Source: Algoriphagus iocasae (GTDB lineage Bacteria; Bacteroidota; Bacteroidia; Cytophagales; Cyclobacteriaceae). From it: a stretch of 64,000 nt of DNA. The stretch spans positions 62,001 through 126,000 of the forward strand of contig NZ_JACIJO010000002.1 of assembly GCF_014206875.1 (NCBI RefSeq), given 5' to 3'. The first letter of the stretch is position 1. Every line of letters starts with the position of its first letter. Below the pieces are notes generated by a model. That model worked only from the letters and a program-made list of their open reading frames with translations. It was not told the DNA's origin and made no database searches. The position numbers were made by a program, and so were the translations under genes. Below are positions 10,400 through 20,850 of the stretch, one piece after another.

Positions 10400-10930
10400 T
10401 TATTTTTCTTCAGTTTCACCTTCAGTTGAATCAGCAGAAGCTTCTGGAGCTTTTGGCTCTTCAGTTTTAGCTTCAGCAGCTGGTGCAGCAGGAGCATCAG
10501 CAGATTTACCAGTACCTCTACGAGATCTTCTGGTAGTCTTCTTAGCTGGTTTCGCATCCTTCAACATTAATTCATTAAAGTCTACAAGCTCAATAATACA
10601 CATCTCAGCATTATCACCTAGACGGAATCCAGTTTTGATAATACGAGTATAACCTCCTGGACGTGTACCTACTTTAGAACTGATTTCACCGAAAAGAGCG
10701 ATGATAGCCTCTTTGCTTTTCAGGTAAGAGAATGCAATTCTTCTGTTATGAGTAGTATCTTCTTTAGATCTTGAAACCAATGGCTCCACATATTTCTTCA
10801 ATTCTTTAGCCTTGGCAAGCGTAGTTGAAATACGCTTGTGAAGAATCAGGGAAGTTGCCATGTTGGAAAGCATGGCCTTCCTGTGAGCGGCTTTCCTACC
10901 AAGGTGGTTAAATTTCTTACCGTGTCTCAT
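10400..10930 (-). CDS. rplQ: 50S ribosomal protein L17
   Basis: L17 lines the peptide exit side of the large subunit. Residues 1-120 are the conserved core ([20 protein letters not shown] at the start). The protein is 176 residues, about 50 more than the Escherichia coli form: the extra C-terminal tail from about residue 126 is first basic ([10 protein letters not shown]) and then alanine- and glutamate-rich low-complexity sequence. Such tails are common on L17 in Bacteroidota. Last gene of the alpha operon, six bases after rpoA. Confidence 0.97.
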   Translation of the reverse strand: MRHGKKFNHLGRKAAHRKAMLSNMATSLILHKRISTTLAKAKELKKYVEPLVSRSKEDTTHNRRIAFSYLKSKEAIIALFGEISSKVGTRPGGYTRIIKTGFRLGDNAEMCIIELVDFNELMLKDAKPAKKTTRRSRRGTGKSADAPAAPAAEAKTEEPKAPEASADSTEGETEEK

Positions 10931-10936
10931 CGTTAT

Positions 10937-11926
10937 TTATTCTTCATCAAGTTTATACTTAGAAATATCCATCCCGAAGGTCAGACCTTTCTCTTGGATC
11001 AGTTGCTCCAGCTCAGCAAGAGATTTCTTACCGAAGTTTCTGAATTTCATCATGTCAGAAATTTCAAGTTTGGCAAGATCTCCTAGAGTCTTCACATCAG
11101 CAGCTTTCAGACAGTTGAATGCACGAACAGATAGATCTAGATCGCCCAAAGATGTCTTCAACAATTTTCTCATGTGCAAGAACTCCTCGTCAATTGGCTC
11201 TGGTTCAGCGATTCCTGTGGAGTCAAGGACCATAGTTTGATCAGAGAACAACATGAAGTGTTGGATCAGGATTTTAGCAGACTCCTGAAGTGCTTTCTCC
11301 GGGTGGATAGAGCCATCAGTAGATACTTCCAGAATCAACTTTTCAAAGTCAGTTTTCTGTTCAACACGGGTATTCTCAACGCTGTACTTTACATTTTTAA
11401 TAGGAGTAAAGATTGCATCGATGGCGATTTGCCCGAATACCTGCTCTTTTGGTTTGGATTCTTCAGCTGGTAGATATCCTCTTCCTTTTTCGATAGTGAT
11501 CTCGATCTCAAAGTTTTTAGTCTCGTCGATATGACAGATAACCAAATCTGGATTTAAGATTTCGAAAGAAGAAGTGAACTTAGCAATGTCCCCTGCGGTG
11601 AACACAGACTGATTTTTGATTTCCACTGTGATTTTTCCGTCAAATGCTTCATGCACTTTCTTGAATCTCACCTGCTTCAAATTCAAAATAATATCGGTCA
11701 CATCTTCAACAACACCTTCGATGGTAGAAAACTCATGCACCACTCCTGGGATTTTGATAGAAGTGATGGCATAACCCTCCAGCGAAGAAAGCAAAATTCT
11801 TCTTAGGGCGTTACCTATAGTAACTCCATAGCCTTTTTCTAGTGGTTTGAAAGTAAACAAGCCATGGAAGTCGTCGGCCTTTTCCATCACCACTTTTTCG
11901 GGCATTTGAAATGCTAGTATGGACAT
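10937..11926 (-). CDS. rpoA: DNA-directed RNA polymerase subunit alpha
   Basis: The 329-residue protein has the N-terminal dimerisation domain that seeds polymerase assembly ([20 protein letters not shown] near 33-52), a linker, and the C-terminal helix-hairpin-helix domain from about 255 ([26 protein letters not shown]) that contacts upstream DNA and activators. It lies between rpsD and rplQ as in the usual alpha operon, so polymerase and ribosome subunits are co-expressed. Confidence 0.98.
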   Translation of the reverse strand: MSILAFQMPEKVVMEKADDFHGLFTFKPLEKGYGVTIGNALRRILLSSLEGYAITSIKIPGVVHEFSTIEGVVEDVTDIILNLKQVRFKKVHEAFDGKITVEIKNQSVFTAGDIAKFTSSFEILNPDLVICHIDETKNFEIEITIEKGRGYLPAEESKPKEQVFGQIAIDAIFTPIKNVKYSVENTRVEQKTDFEKLILEVSTDGSIHPEKALQESAKILIQHFMLFSDQTMVLDSTGIAEPEPIDEEFLHMRKLLKTSLGDLDLSVRAFNCLKAADVKTLGDLAKLEISDMMKFRNFGKKSLAELEQLIQEKGLTFGMDISKYKLDEE

Positions 11927-11964
11927 ATATCTTGTTCTTTTTTTAAAAGCTGAAAATAGTAAAA

Positions 11965-12570
11965 TTACTTAGAGTAAAGTTCGACAATGAGTTGTTCCTT
12001 GACATTCTCTGGAATATCATCTCTGGAAGGTACACTGACGAATTTGCCGGACAAAGAAGCGCTATCCCACTCTAACCAGGAATATTTATTAGCACCTCTA
12101 CCAGCCAAACTATTGGTAATAGCTTCCAAAGACTTAGATCTTTCTCTTACGGAAACAATATCACCAGGCTTCAAAGAATAGGAAGGAATGTTTACTACTT
12201 CACCATTTACAAGCACGTGCTTGTGAGAGACCAATTGTCTTGCACCTCTTCTGGTTGGAGCGATTCCCATTCTGTAAACAGTGTTATCTAATCTAGCTTC
12301 AAGAAGCTGAAGTAGGTTTTCACCGGTAATTCCAGATTTTCTGGAAGCAATATCAAACATCTTAGCGAATTGTCTCTCCAACACTCCGTAGATGTATTTT
12401 GCTTTTTGCTTTTCAGCAAGCTGAATAGCATATTCTGATTGCTTCTTTCTTCTACCTCTACCATGTTGTCCTGGAGGGTAGTTTTTCTTTTGAAGCGCTT
12501 TGCTATGCCCTTCGATAGGCTCACCAAATTTTCTGGCGATCTTTGCTTTAGGACCTGTATATCTAGCCAT
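11965..12570 (-). CDS. rpsD: 30S ribosomal protein S4
   Basis: S4 nucleates assembly of the 16S rRNA 5' domain and in many bacteria represses the alpha operon. The 201-residue protein starts [18 protein letters not shown] and has the S4 RNA-binding fold at about 95-160 ([29 protein letters not shown]). No N-terminal zinc cysteines are present, so it is the zinc-free form. A 38-base gap separates it from rpoA. Confidence 0.98.
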   Translation of the reverse strand: MARYTGPKAKIARKFGEPIEGHSKALQKKNYPPGQHGRGRRKKQSEYAIQLAEKQKAKYIYGVLERQFAKMFDIASRKSGITGENLLQLLEARLDNTVYRMGIAPTRRGARQLVSHKHVLVNGEVVNIPSYSLKPGDIVSVRERSKSLEAITNSLAGRGANKYSWLEWDSASLSGKFVSVPSRDDIPENVKEQLIVELYSK

Positions 12571-12588
12571 TCTATTACAAATTTAAAA

Positions 12589-12987
12589 TTAAACTCTTCT
12601 ACGCTTAGGAGGACGACAACCATTGTGCGGCATAGGAGTTACGTCTGTAATAGTCGTTACATCCAATCCTACATTTTGCAATGTTCTGATCGCTGATTCA
12701 CGACCAGATCCTGGACCTTTTACAAAAACTTCGATTTTTCTCAAACCTAAGTCATAAGCCACTTGTCCGCAGTTTTGCGCAGCCATCTGTGCAGCGTAAG
12801 GAGTATTTTTCTTAGAACCTCTGAATCCCATTTTACCGGCAGAAGCCCAAGAGATCACTTGACCTGCATTATTGGTAATAGAGATGATGATATTGTTGAA
12901 GGAAGCTCTGATGTGAACTTGCCCTACAGCTTCTACCTTAACAACTCTTTTTTTACCTTTTGCTTTATCGTTTCTTTTCTGAGCCAT
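12589..12987 (-). CDS. rpsK: 30S ribosomal protein S11
   Basis: S11 sits on the small-subunit platform near the E site and mRNA exit. The 132-residue protein is full length with [19 protein letters not shown] near 22-40 and the C-terminal signature [18 protein letters not shown]. It lies 14 bases after rpsM and 18 before rpsD in the alpha operon. Confidence 0.98.
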   Translation of the reverse strand: MAQKRNDKAKGKKRVVKVEAVGQVHIRASFNNIIISITNNAGQVISWASAGKMGFRGSKKNTPYAAQMAAQNCGQVAYDLGLRKIEVFVKGPGSGRESAIRTLQNVGLDVTTITDVTPMPHNGCRPPKRRRV

Positions 12988-13001
12988 AATCTAATCAGGT
13001 T

Positions 13002-13379
<378 letters not shown>

Positions 13380-13383
13380 AATC

Positions 13384-13500
13384 TTAACCTTGTCTTTGTT
13401 TAAACTTAGGATTCTTCTTGTTGATGACGTAAAGTTTTCCGTTTCTTCTGATCAACTTACAGTCAGCACTTCTCTTCTTAATAGATGTCTTTACTTTCAT
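13384..13500 (-). CDS. rpmJ: 50S ribosomal protein L36, zinc-ligand-poor form
   Basis: A short frame of 38 codons between infA and rpsM starts [20 protein letters not shown] and ends KFKQRQG. The typical protein binds zinc with three cysteines and a histidine; here only C14 remains, the other positions being S11, N27 and a non-histidine residue. It therefore reads as the zinc-independent (C-minus) version. Its position in the infA-rpmJ-rpsM order is the normal one. The gene is below common length cut-offs and easily missed. Confidence 0.95.
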   Translation of the reverse strand: MKVKTSIKKRSADCKLIRRNGKLYVINKKNPKFKQRQG

Positions 13501-13506
13501 ATCAGT

Positions 13507-13725
13507 CTATTTATAACGATATACAATTCTACCTTTTGATAAATCATAGGGAGACAACTCTAATTTGACACGATCTCCAGGAAGGATTTTGATGTAATTC
13601 ATTCTCATCTTACCTGAAATATGCGCGATCAACTGATGTCCATTTTCTAGTTCCACTTTAAACATTGCGTTTGACAATGCTTCGATAATGGTACCGTCTT
13701 GCTCTATAGATGTCTGTTTAGCCAT
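13507..13725 (-). CDS. infA: Translation initiation factor IF-1
   Basis: IF-1 blocks the A site and cooperates with IF-2 and IF-3 in start-codon selection. The 72-residue protein is a single S1/OB fold with [20 protein letters not shown] at the start, [26 protein letters not shown] and [12 protein letters not shown]. It follows map by one base and precedes rpmJ by six. Confidence 0.98.
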   Translation of the reverse strand: MAKQTSIEQDGTIIEALSNAMFKVELENGHQLIAHISGKMRMNYIKILPGDRVKLELSPYDLSKGRIVYRYK

Positions 13726-13726
13726 A

Positions 13727-14500
13727 TTAGAATTTAAAATTCTCTTCTATGTATTTATGGGTTGTCAAAACCTCTGTTTTATCTTCAAATATTGCCACTG
13801 TGTGCTCATAGTGTGCAGAAGGTTTACGATCAGCTGTGCGGATCGTCCATCCATCGCGCTCCTGTACAATATTTCGTGTACCTAGATTCACCATTGGCTC
13901 AATTGCAATCACCATTCCTGCCTTTAACAGGGGCCCGCTACCTTTTTTGCCATAATTGGGAACTTCGGGGGATTCGTGAAGATTACGTCCAATGCCATGT
14001 CCTACAAGCTCTCTGACTACTGTGTAGCCTTTAGCTTCTACGAATCTTTGGATGGTATTCCCAACATCTCCTATTCTATTTCCAAATACAGCCTTTTCAA
14101 TACCCAGGTACAATGAATCTCGGGTGGCTTTAAGTAATGCTAAGACAGAAGGGGAAACCTCACCAATTGGGTACGTATAAGCGGAATCGCTATGAAAACC
14201 TTGGTGAAAGACTCCACAATCTACTGAGATTATATCGCCATCTTTCAATTCATAATCGCTGGGAAAACCATGAACAACTACTTCGTTCACAGATATACAG
14301 AGTGAAGCAGGGAATCCATTGTATCCTTTAAATGAAGGAACTCCTTGGTGATCCCTGATAAACTCTTCAGCAACTTTATCCAGGAATGAGGTCTTTACCC
14401 CTTCCTTGACATACTTGGCTACTTCCCCATGGGCTCTGCCAAGTATATCGGCACTTTCTTTTATTATATGAACTTCTTCTGAAGTCTTATAATGAATCAT
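13727..14500 (-). CDS. map: Methionine aminopeptidase, type I
   Basis: It removes the initiator methionine from nascent proteins with small second residues. The 257-residue protein has the dinuclear metal site of the pita-bread fold: aspartates in [14 protein letters not shown], histidine in [10 protein letters not shown], and glutamates in [10 protein letters not shown] and HYEHTVAI. It sits between secY and infA with single-base gaps on both sides, so it is translated as part of the ribosomal operon and its product can act on chains emerging from the same ribosomes. Confidence 0.97.
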   Translation of the reverse strand: MIHYKTSEEVHIIKESADILGRAHGEVAKYVKEGVKTSFLDKVAEEFIRDHQGVPSFKGYNGFPASLCISVNEVVVHGFPSDYELKDGDIISVDCGVFHQGFHSDSAYTYPIGEVSPSVLALLKATRDSLYLGIEKAVFGNRIGDVGNTIQRFVEAKGYTVVRELVGHGIGRNLHESPEVPNYGKKGSGPLLKAGMVIAIEPMVNLGTRNIVQERDGWTIRTADRKPSAHYEHTVAIFEDKTEVLTTHKYIEENFKF

Positions 14501-14501
14501 A

Positions 14502-15824
14502 TTATGCTACTTGGTAATTAGAAGGATTATTCTTCATATTACCGCTTTTCATCATTCCTTCGTAATGACGCATCAACAAGTAGCTTTCGATTTGTCTCAA
14601 TGTATCAAGGATAACACCTACCATAATCAATAGGGAAGTTCCTCCATAAAATTGAGCAAACTCTCCACCTACACCAGCGATGATTGCCAAGGCAGGTAAA
14701 ATAGCTACTGCAGCTAAAAGGATAGATCCTGGCAACGTGATTTTAGAGATGATGCCATCAATAAACTCAGATGTAGGAGCACCTGGCTTGATACCCGGTA
14801 CAAATCCTCCATTTCTCTTCATATCTTCTGCAATTTGCTCAGGGTTAACTGTGATAGCAGTGTAGAAGAATGTGAAAAGGATAATTAAGACTGCGAATAG
14901 GAGATTGTACTGCCAAGACGTAAAGTCACTGAACGTATTCCCGATGTAGTTAGCGATATCACTTTCTGAAGCCCAGATTCCTGAAATCAATGCAGGTAGG
15001 AACATCAATGATTGAGCAAAGATAATCGGCATTACCCCAGAAGCATTCACCTTAATAGGGATATACTGTCTCTGGCCACCGTAAACTTTACCGCCAACAA
15101 CTTGCTTGGCATACTGAACAGGAATTCTTCTTGTCGCTTCAGTAAGTGCAATAACACCAACCACCACAAAGAACAATACAACTGCTTCTATAATCAAAAG
15201 TAACATGCCTGAAGTCCCTTTCTCTAAACCTTCAGCGATAATAGCGCCTGGGAATCTAGAGATGATACCAATCATGATTAGCATAGAGATACCGTTACCG
15301 ATACCTTTCTCAGTGATTTTCTCTCCCAACCACATACAAAACATGGTTCCGGCAGATAATAATACCAATGAACTAAACATGAAAAGGGAAGTACTAACCA
15401 TCACAGCACCTGTAGGAAGAATAGTGGCACTTACGTAACCAATACCTTGCGCAATAGTGATAAGAATTGTCAATACTCGAGTAATCTGGTTGATTCTTTT
15501 TCTTCCAGACTCACCCTCTTTCTGCATTTTTTGAAAGTAAGGTACTCCGACAGTCAACAGCTGCAACACAATTGAAGCAGAAATATATGGCATGATGCCA
15601 AGTCCGAAGATGGAAGCATTACTAAATGCACCACCTAGGAATGTATCTATCAGTCCGAAGATGCCTTCAGCGGAACCTTCACCAAGACGGGAAGGGTCAA
15701 CACCTGGAAGTACAACGTAAGAACCCAATCTGAAGATAATTAGGAACCCGACTGTGTTCAGGATCCTAACTCTCAGATCTTCGATAGAGAAAATATTCTT
15801 AACCGTCGAAATAAACTTTTTCAT
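14502..15824 (-). CDS. secY: Protein translocase subunit SecY
   Basis: SecY is the inner-membrane pore for Sec export; its partner SecE is encoded here at 42520. The 440-residue protein has about ten membrane helices, starting with the N-terminal helix 1 after RVRILNTVGFLIIFRLGSYV, and the characteristic loop segments RRIPVQYAKQ and QPEQ-like VNPEQIAEDMKRNGGFVPG. It lies between rplO and map as in the classical spc operon. Confidence 0.97.
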   Translation of the reverse strand: MKKFISTVKNIFSIEDLRVRILNTVGFLIIFRLGSYVVLPGVDPSRLGEGSAEGIFGLIDTFLGGAFSNASIFGLGIMPYISASIVLQLLTVGVPYFQKMQKEGESGRKRINQITRVLTILITIAQGIGYVSATILPTGAVMVSTSLFMFSSLVLLSAGTMFCMWLGEKITEKGIGNGISMLIMIGIISRFPGAIIAEGLEKGTSGMLLLIIEAVVLFFVVVGVIALTEATRRIPVQYAKQVVGGKVYGGQRQYIPIKVNASGVMPIIFAQSLMFLPALISGIWASESDIANYIGNTFSDFTSWQYNLLFAVLIILFTFFYTAITVNPEQIAEDMKRNGGFVPGIKPGAPTSEFIDGIISKITLPGSILLAAVAILPALAIIAGVGGEFAQFYGGTSLLIMVGVILDTLRQIESYLLMRHYEGMMKSGNMKNNPSNYQVA

Positions 15825-15828
15825 TTAC

Positions 15829-16275
15829 TTAAATCTTGTTTACAGAACCACCGTTTTTCTCAATTGCTTCTGAAGCAGAAGCGGAGAATTGATGAGCGGT
15901 TACGTCTAATTTGGCTTTCAATTCACCTCCACCGAGGATTTTGATTTTGTCGTTCTTAGAAGCAACACCATGAGCTACTAAAGCTTCCATGTCAATCGCC
16001 GCTAAGTTAAACTCCTCAGCAAGTTTTTGCAAGGTATCCAAATTTACTGGTTTGAACTCAACCTTGTTCAAGCTTTTGAAGCCAAATTTAGGAACTCTTC
16101 TCTGAAGTGGCATCTGACCACCTTCAAATCCAGCCTTAGACTTATATCCAGATCTAGATTTAGCACCTTTGTGACCTCTTGTAGAAGTTCCACCTCTTCC
16201 AGAACCAGTACCTCTACCGATTCTTTTACGATTTTTTGTAGACCCTTCTGCTGGTTTTAATGTATGCAGTTTCAT
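15829..16275 (-). CDS. rplO: 50S ribosomal protein L15
   Basis: L15 stabilises the large-subunit core. The 148-residue protein starts [20 protein letters not shown], followed by the glycine- and arginine-rich extension [18 protein letters not shown] that threads into rRNA, and the globular C-terminal half. It lies two bases after rpmD and four before secY. Confidence 0.98.
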   Translation of the reverse strand: MKLHTLKPAEGSTKNRKRIGRGTGSGRGGTSTRGHKGAKSRSGYKSKAGFEGGQMPLQRRVPKFGFKSLNKVEFKPVNLDTLQKLAEEFNLAAIDMEALVAHGVASKNDKIKILGGGELKAKLDVTAHQFSASASEAIEKNGGSVNKI

Positions 16276-16277
16276 AA

Positions 16278-16457
16278 TTAAGCTTCCTCCACTTTTACAA
16301 GGTGATTAACTTTATTAACCATACCAGCGATCTGTGGAGTATTTTCAACTACAACAGACTTACTGATTCTTCCTAGACCCAAAGCAGTGATAGTTGCTTT
16401 TTGATCCTTCGGACGGTCGATAGTACTTTTAGTTTGTGTGATTTTGATCTTTCCCAT
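16278..16457 (-). CDS. rpmD: 50S ribosomal protein L30
   Basis: A 59-codon frame between rpsE and rplO encodes [20 protein letters not shown] and then [17 protein letters not shown], the L30 core, ending in HLVKVEEA. It is the usual neighbour of rpsE and rplO. The gene is below common length cut-offs; start and stop were read directly on the minus strand. Confidence 0.97.
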   Translation of the reverse strand: MGKIKITQTKSTIDRPKDQKATITALGLGRISKSVVVENTPQIAGMVNKVNHLVKVEEA

Positions 16458-16462
16458 GATGA

Positions 16463-16981
16463 TTATCCGTTAAAGACTTTAGACATTTTCACACCTCTTT
16501 GCTGAGATACTGCAATAGCATCTCTTAATTGAGTCAAAGCATCGATTGTTGCTTTCACTACGTTGTGAGGGTTTGATGATCCTTTAGATTTTGCCAATAC
16601 GTCAGTAACGCCGGCACTTTCCAATACAGCACGCATTGCACCACCAGCGATAACACCGGTACCTGCCGCAGCTGGTTTGATCAATACAAAACCTCCACCG
16701 AATTTACCAATTTGCTCGTGAGGAATGGTTCCTTTCAAAACTGGTACTCTTACCAAATTCTTTTTAGCATCTTCGATACCTTTGGTGATTGCGTCAGTTA
16801 CTTCGTTAGCCTTACCTAAACCGTAACCAACCACTCCAGCACCGTCACCTACTACAACTATTGCAGAAAAAGAGAATCTTCTACCACCTTTCACCACTTT
16901 GGCTACTCTGTTAATAGCAACTACTTTTTCTTTAAGTTCTGTATCTGTAGCCCTGATAGGCTTTTTTCTTAGTTGAGACAT
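16463..16981 (-). CDS. rpsE: 30S ribosomal protein S5
   Basis: S5 affects decoding accuracy and the mRNA entry helicase. The 172-residue protein has the double-stranded RNA-binding N-terminal half ([20 protein letters not shown]) with the glycine-rich [16 protein letters not shown] and the S5 C-terminal domain with the [15 protein letters not shown] signature. Positioned between rplR and rpmD as usual. Confidence 0.98.
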   Translation of the reverse strand: MSQLRKKPIRATDTELKEKVVAINRVAKVVKGGRRFSFSAIVVVGDGAGVVGYGLGKANEVTDAITKGIEDAKKNLVRVPVLKGTIPHEQIGKFGGGFVLIKPAAAGTGVIAGGAMRAVLESAGVTDVLAKSKGSSNPHNVVKATIDALTQLRDAIAVSQQRGVKMSKVFNG

Positions 16982-16987
16982 AGTTGA

Positions 16988-17338
16988 TTAAAATTTAAGG
17001 CCTCCTTCTCTGGCACCATCTGCCAAAGCTTTCACTTTACCATGGTACAAGTAGCCGTTTCTATCGAATACTACTTCGCTAACTCCATTTGCAACAGCTC
17101 TTTCAGCTAATTTCTTACCTACTTCTGTAGCAATTGCAATGTTGGTGTTGGCTTTCGCTCCTAATTCTTTGGAAGATGCCTGAGCCAATGTCTGACCTTT
17201 AAGGTCATCAACAAGCTGAGCATACATGCCAGTATTACTTTTGAAAACTGACAAACGAGGTCTGGAATCAGTACCAGAAATCTTTCTTCTGATACCCTGC
17301 TTGATTCTAAGTCTTCTGGAATTCTTATTAAATGCCAT
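16988..17338 (-). CDS. rplR: 50S ribosomal protein L18
   Basis: L18 carries 5S rRNA into the central protuberance together with L5. The 116-residue protein starts with a basic tail (MAFNKNSRRLRIKQGIRRK) and ends with the conserved FDRNGYLYHGKVKALADGAR. Six bases from both neighbours, rplF and rpsE. Confidence 0.98.
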   Translation of the reverse strand: MAFNKNSRRLRIKQGIRRKISGTDSRPRLSVFKSNTGMYAQLVDDLKGQTLAQASSKELGAKANTNIAIATEVGKKLAERAVANGVSEVVFDRNGYLYHGKVKALADGAREGGLKF

Positions 17339-17344
17339 AACCTA

Positions 17345-17902
17345 TTATTTTTTACCGGCAGTTTTACCAGCCTTACGTCTAACTTGTTCACCCACGAAGC
17401 GCACACCTTTACCTTTGTAAGGCTCAACTTTACGAAGTCCTTTGATTTTGGCAGCAACTTGTCCGATCAGTTCCTTGTCAATTGCCTCCAAAGTAATGAT
17501 CGGGTTTTTACCTTTAGGAGTTTCTGTCTTCACACTTACCTCAGCAGGTAGCGCAAAGAAGATATTGTGAGAATAACCTAGGGAAAGTTCAAGAACTTGA
17601 CCCTGATTAGTAGCCTTATAACCTACACCCACAAGCTCCAAGTCTTTCTTGTAACCTTCAGACACTCCAATAATCATGTTATTGATAAGAGATCTGTAAA
17701 GTCCGTGCATAGACTTGTGTCTTTTGGAATCAGTAGGTCTGGAAACAACAACATTGTTGTCTTCCACTTTAACCTCAATATCGGGATTCACATCCTGAGT
17801 GAGCGTACCTTTTGGACCTTTAACAGTGACCAGCCCGTGAGCTGACACGTCTACAGTAACACCGCCAGGTAGATTTATTGGTTTTTTACCTATTCTAGAC
17901 AT
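17345..17902 (-). CDS. rplF: 50S ribosomal protein L6
   Basis: L6 lies near the sarcin-ricin loop and the factor-binding site. The 185-residue protein starts MSRIGKKPINLPGGV, has two related alpha/beta domains, and carries the C-terminal signature KGLRKVEPYKGKGVRF. Located between rpsH and rplR. Confidence 0.98.
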   Translation of the reverse strand: MSRIGKKPINLPGGVTVDVSAHGLVTVKGPKGTLTQDVNPDIEVKVEDNNVVVSRPTDSKRHKSMHGLYRSLINNMIIGVSEGYKKDLELVGVGYKATNQGQVLELSLGYSHNIFFALPAEVSVKTETPKGKNPIITLEAIDKELIGQVAAKIKGLRKVEPYKGKGVRFVGEQVRRKAGKTAGKK

Positions 17903-17911
17903 GATAGTAAA

Positions 17912-18307
17912 TTAATATACGTAGCAAAGTACTTCGCCCCCAACGCCTTCAACGCGGGCTTCTTTGTCAGTCATTACACCTTTTGAGGTGGAAATAATGG
18001 CGATACCTAGGCCATTGATAACTCTTGGAAGAGAGTCATGCTTAGCATATTTTCTCAAACCTGGAGTACTTACTCTTGTAAGATTTACAATTGCGTTTTG
18101 CTTTGTAGAAGGATTGAATTTCAAAGCGATTTTGATTGTTCCCTGAGGACCATTCTCTTCAAACTTGTAATTCTGGATATATCCTTTGTCGTGCAATACT
18201 TTTGTAATCTCCTTCTTAATGTTAGAAGCAGGTATCTCTACGATTCGGTGTGATGCTTTAATCGCATTTCTCAACCTAGTCAGATAATCAGCTATTGGAT
18301 CAGTCAT
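17912..18307 (-). CDS. rpsH: 30S ribosomal protein S8
   Basis: S8 binds the central domain of 16S rRNA and represses the spc operon in Escherichia coli. The 131-residue protein starts MTDPIADYLTRLRNAIKASH and has the signature RVINGLGIAIISTSKGVMTD. An 83-base gap separates it from rpsN, the largest in this run of genes, and that gap holds a promoter-like element (18346-18376). Confidence 0.98.
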   Translation of the reverse strand: MTDPIADYLTRLRNAIKASHRIVEIPASNIKKEITKVLHDKGYIQNYKFEENGPQGTIKIALKFNPSTKQNAIVNLTRVSTPGLRKYAKHDSLPRVINGLGIAIISTSKGVMTDKEARVEGVGGEVLCYVY

Positions 18308-18345
18308 GATATTTTATAAGTCTAGCTCCACCCTATTTGGGCGTG

Positions 18346-18376
18346 CAAAGTTACGAATTGATTTTTAGAATAAAAA
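18346..18376 (-). promoter_or_regulatory. Putative internal promoter upstream of rpsH
   Basis: In the 83-base rpsN-rpsH gap the minus strand shows -7 box TAACTTTG (18353-18346) preceded by TTTT at exactly 19 bases (18376-18373). The box is followed by GCACGCC, similar to other translation promoters in the window. It would allow rpsH and downstream genes to be transcribed independently. Confidence 0.55.
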
Positions 18377-18390
18377 CTACTGTCGTTATT

Positions 18391-18660
18391 TTACCAGCTG
18401 GACTTAGTCACTCCAGGAATTTTGCCTGATGAGGCCATTTCTCTGAAGGTTACCCTGTTGATACCGAATTTTCTCATGTAGCCTTTTGGACGACCGGTCA
18501 ATTTACATCTATTGTGCAATCTTACCGGAGAAGCGTTCTTTGGCAATTTGTCAAGTGCTTCGTAATCGCCAGCTGCTTTTAGCTCAGCTCTTTTCTTAGC
18601 ATACTTGGCTACCAGACGTTCTCTTTTTCTCTCACGAGCTTTGATGGACTCTTTTGCCAT
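18391..18660 (-). CDS. rpsN: 30S ribosomal protein S14, zinc-independent form
   Basis: S14 lies in the head of the small subunit next to S3 and S10. The 89-residue length and single cysteine ([18 protein letters not shown]) mark the long, zinc-free version rather than the short CxxC form. It ends PGVTKSSW as is typical. It follows rplE by two bases. Confidence 0.98.
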   Translation of the reverse strand: MAKESIKARERKRERLVAKYAKKRAELKAAGDYEALDKLPKNASPVRLHNRCKLTGRPKGYMRKFGINRVTFREMASSGKIPGVTKSSW

Positions 18661-18662
18661 GA

Positions 18663-19223
18663 CTATTCTTCTTTATTTTTGTTAACGAACGGCATTCCGA
18701 AAGCCTTCAATAACGCGAAGCTTTCCTCATCTGAATTTGCGGAAGTCACAAATGTAATATCCATACCAGAGATTCTATTCACCTTTTCGATGCTGATCTC
18801 AGGGAAGATAATTTGCTCAGTTACACCTAATGTGTAATTTCCTCTTCCGTCGAATCCTTTATCAGAGATTCCTTTGAAGTCTCTTACACGTGGAAGAGCT
18901 ACAGTCATCAATCTGTCTAGGAATTCGTACATTTTCTGACCTCTCAAAGTAACTTTAGCTCCGATGGGCATGCCTTCTCTAAGCTTAAAGTTAGACACAG
19001 AAGTCTTCGCTTTAGTAGCGACAGCTCTTTGTCCAGTGATCAAAGAAAGCTCTTCAACACCTTGGTCAACCAATTTCTTATCTGCTACAGCAGCACCAAT
19101 ACCTTTGTTCAAAACAATTTTGGACAATTTTGGTACTTGCATTACAGAAGAGTATTGGAACTTCTCCTTCAAAGCTGGGACGATTTCGTCCACATATTTT
19201 TGTTTGATTCTTGGATTAGCCAT
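18663..19223 (-). CDS. rplE: 50S ribosomal protein L5
   Basis: L5 binds 5S rRNA and forms an intersubunit bridge with S13. The 186-residue protein has the signature [18 protein letters not shown] near 34-51 and [20 protein letters not shown] late in the chain. Its start codon lies inside the end of rplX (8-base overlap), so the two are probably translationally coupled. Confidence 0.98.
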   Translation of the reverse strand: MANPRIKQKYVDEIVPALKEKFQYSSVMQVPKLSKIVLNKGIGAAVADKKLVDQGVEELSLITGQRAVATKAKTSVSNFKLREGMPIGAKVTLRGQKMYEFLDRLMTVALPRVRDFKGISDKGFDGRGNYTLGVTEQIIFPEISIEKVNRISGMDITFVTSANSDEESFALLKAFGMPFVNKNKEE

Positions 19224-19560
19224 TGATCACCTCCCCAGTTTTCTTAGAGTATCTCACTAGTTTACCATTTTCACCTGCCTTACGACCTGTTCTGGTAGCT
19301 TCACCAGTCTTAGGATCTACAAGCATCAGGTTACTGATATGCAAAGCAGCTTCTTTCTTTTCGATACCACCTTGTGGTTTTGCAGCAGTAGGCTTCACGT
19401 GTTTGGTAATCATATTGATTCCTTCTACGAAAGCTCTTCTTTTAGCTGTATCTACAGAAAGTACTTTGCCAGTTTTGCCTTTGTCATCACCAGAAATCAC
19501 CTTTACAGTATCGCCGGTTTTGATATGCAGCTTAGGCTGCTTATTGAATTTTCTTTCCAT
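19216..19560 (-). CDS. rplX: 50S ribosomal protein L24
   Basis: An assembly initiator of the large subunit. The 114-residue protein contains a KOW motif at about residues 14-40 ([20 protein letters not shown]) and the C-terminal segment with [20 protein letters not shown]. It overlaps rplE by eight bases and follows rplN by two. Confidence 0.98.
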   Translation of the reverse strand: MERKFNKQPKLHIKTGDTVKVISGDDKGKTGKVLSVDTAKRRAFVEGINMITKHVKPTAAKPQGGIEKKEAALHISNLMLVDPKTGEATRTGRKAGENGKLVRYSKKTGEVING

Positions 19561-19562
19561 GA

Positions 19563-19931
19563 TTACAATACTTCAGGGGCCAAAGAAACGATTTTCATAA
19601 ACTGCTTCTCTCTCAATTCTCTTGCGACAGGGCCGAAGATACGAGTGCCTCTAGGCTCATCGTTGTTATTCAACAATACAGCAGCGTTGTCCTCAAATCG
19701 GATATAAGAACCGTCTTTTCTTCTAATTTCTTTTCTGGTTCGTACGATAACCGCTCTTGAAACGGTACCTTTTTTCATGTTGCTGGAAGATAGGGCTGAC
19801 TTTACAGTCACGACTACTTTGTCACCAATTGAAGCGTAACGCTTCTTGGTTCCTCCCAATACACGGATCACCAATACCTCTTTGGCACCGGAGTTGTCCG
19901 CCACACTTAGTCTGGATTCTTGTTGTATCAT
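19563..19931 (-). CDS. rplN: 50S ribosomal protein L14
   Basis: L14 sits at the subunit interface and is the docking site of RsfS-type silencing factors in other bacteria. The 122-residue protein starts [20 protein letters not shown] and has the strongly conserved core ending [20 protein letters not shown]. It is two bases from each neighbour, rpsQ and rplX. Confidence 0.98.
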   Translation of the reverse strand: MIQQESRLSVADNSGAKEVLVIRVLGGTKKRYASIGDKVVVTVKSALSSSNMKKGTVSRAVIVRTRKEIRRKDGSYIRFEDNAAVLLNNNDEPRGTRIFGPVARELREKQFMKIVSLAPEVL

Positions 19932-19933
19932 GA

Positions 19934-20197
19934 TTATTTAGCCCTTTCAATAATTTCAACTACTCTCCAACGTTTGTTCTTACTCAGCGGACGAGTTTCG
20001 CTTATTTTAACAAGGTCACCTGGGTTACACTCGTTTTTCTCGTCATGAGCCATAAATTTGGTTGTTTTGGCAACAAATTTACCGTACATGGCATGCTTCA
20101 CGCGACGCTCAACTGCAACGGTAATGGATTTATCCATTTTGTTACTTACCACTTTACCAACTCTTTCTTTTCGAAGATTTCTCTCAATCGTAGCCAT
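19934..20197 (-). CDS. rpsQ: 30S ribosomal protein S17
   Basis: S17 is a primary 16S rRNA binder with an OB fold. The 87-residue protein has [19 protein letters not shown] near 9-27 and the signature [18 protein letters not shown]. It is normally followed by rplN, as here. Confidence 0.98.
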   Translation of the reverse strand: MATIERNLRKERVGKVVSNKMDKSITVAVERRVKHAMYGKFVAKTTKFMAHDEKNECNPGDLVKISETRPLSKNKRWRVVEIIERAK

Positions 20198-20216
20198 TTC
20201 TTTTTCTGTTAGCTAG

Positions 20217-20405
20217 TTATTTGGCAGCCAATGCAGTCTTCAATCTTGCGATCAGACGCTTGGTCTCGCGGATTCTATTAGGATTCTCTATAGGAGATAT
20301 CGTATGCGCAAACTTAAGTTTGGATAGATTCCCCTGCTCAGCGACAATACGCTCGGCGATTTCACTTGCAGCAAGTGCTTGGATCTCAGTATTTTTCATA
20401 GTCAT
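20217..20405 (-). CDS. rpmC: 50S ribosomal protein L29
   Basis: L29 forms part of the tunnel exit ring used by trigger factor and SRP. The 62-residue, all-helical protein contains the family pattern LSKLKFAHTISPIENPNRIR. The first codons read MTM; the second methionine, giving MKNTEIQALAA, is the more usual start. It lies one base from rplP. Confidence 0.96.
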   Translation of the reverse strand: MTMKNTEIQALAASEIAERIVAEQGNLSKLKFAHTISPIENPNRIRETKRLIARLKTALAAK

Positions 20406-20406
20406 T

Positions 20407-20826
20407 CTATTCTACGTAATCTCTACGAACGATGAAATTTGTACTTACTGGTAGCTTCTGTTGTGCTAATCTTAACGCCTCTTTAGCAGTCTCCAGGCTC
20501 ACGCCTGTAGCTTCGAAAAGGATCGTTCCTGGTTTGATAACAGCTACCCAATATTCTGGAGCACCTTTACCCTTACCCATACGAACCTCTGCGGGCTTTT
20601 TGGTTATAGGTTTGTCAGGAAAAATCCTGATCCAAACTTGACCTTCTCTTTTCATGGCTCTTGTCATCGCGATACGAGCTGCCTCGATCTGACGAGAAGT
20701 AATCCATCCTGCCTCCAGGGATTTGATGCCAAAGTTGCCAAAAGAAAGCGTATGCCCTCTTTGTGCAATGCCTTTGACACGGCCCTTTTGCATTTTCCTA
20801 TATTTAGTTCTTTTTGGCTGTAACAT
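20407..20826 (-). CDS. rplP: 50S ribosomal protein L16
   Basis: L16 contacts A- and P-site tRNA near the peptidyl transferase centre. The 139-residue protein starts [19 protein letters not shown] and has [20 protein letters not shown], the universal loop segment. Located between rpsC and rpmC. Confidence 0.98.
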   Translation of the reverse strand: MLQPKRTKYRKMQKGRVKGIAQRGHTLSFGNFGIKSLEAGWITSRQIEAARIAMTRAMKREGQVWIRIFPDKPITKKPAEVRMGKGKGAPEYWVAVIKPGTILFEATGVSLETAKEALRLAQQKLPVSTNFIVRRDYVE

Positions 20827-20850
20827 GAGTTCTCACTTAGTCGGTGAAAA

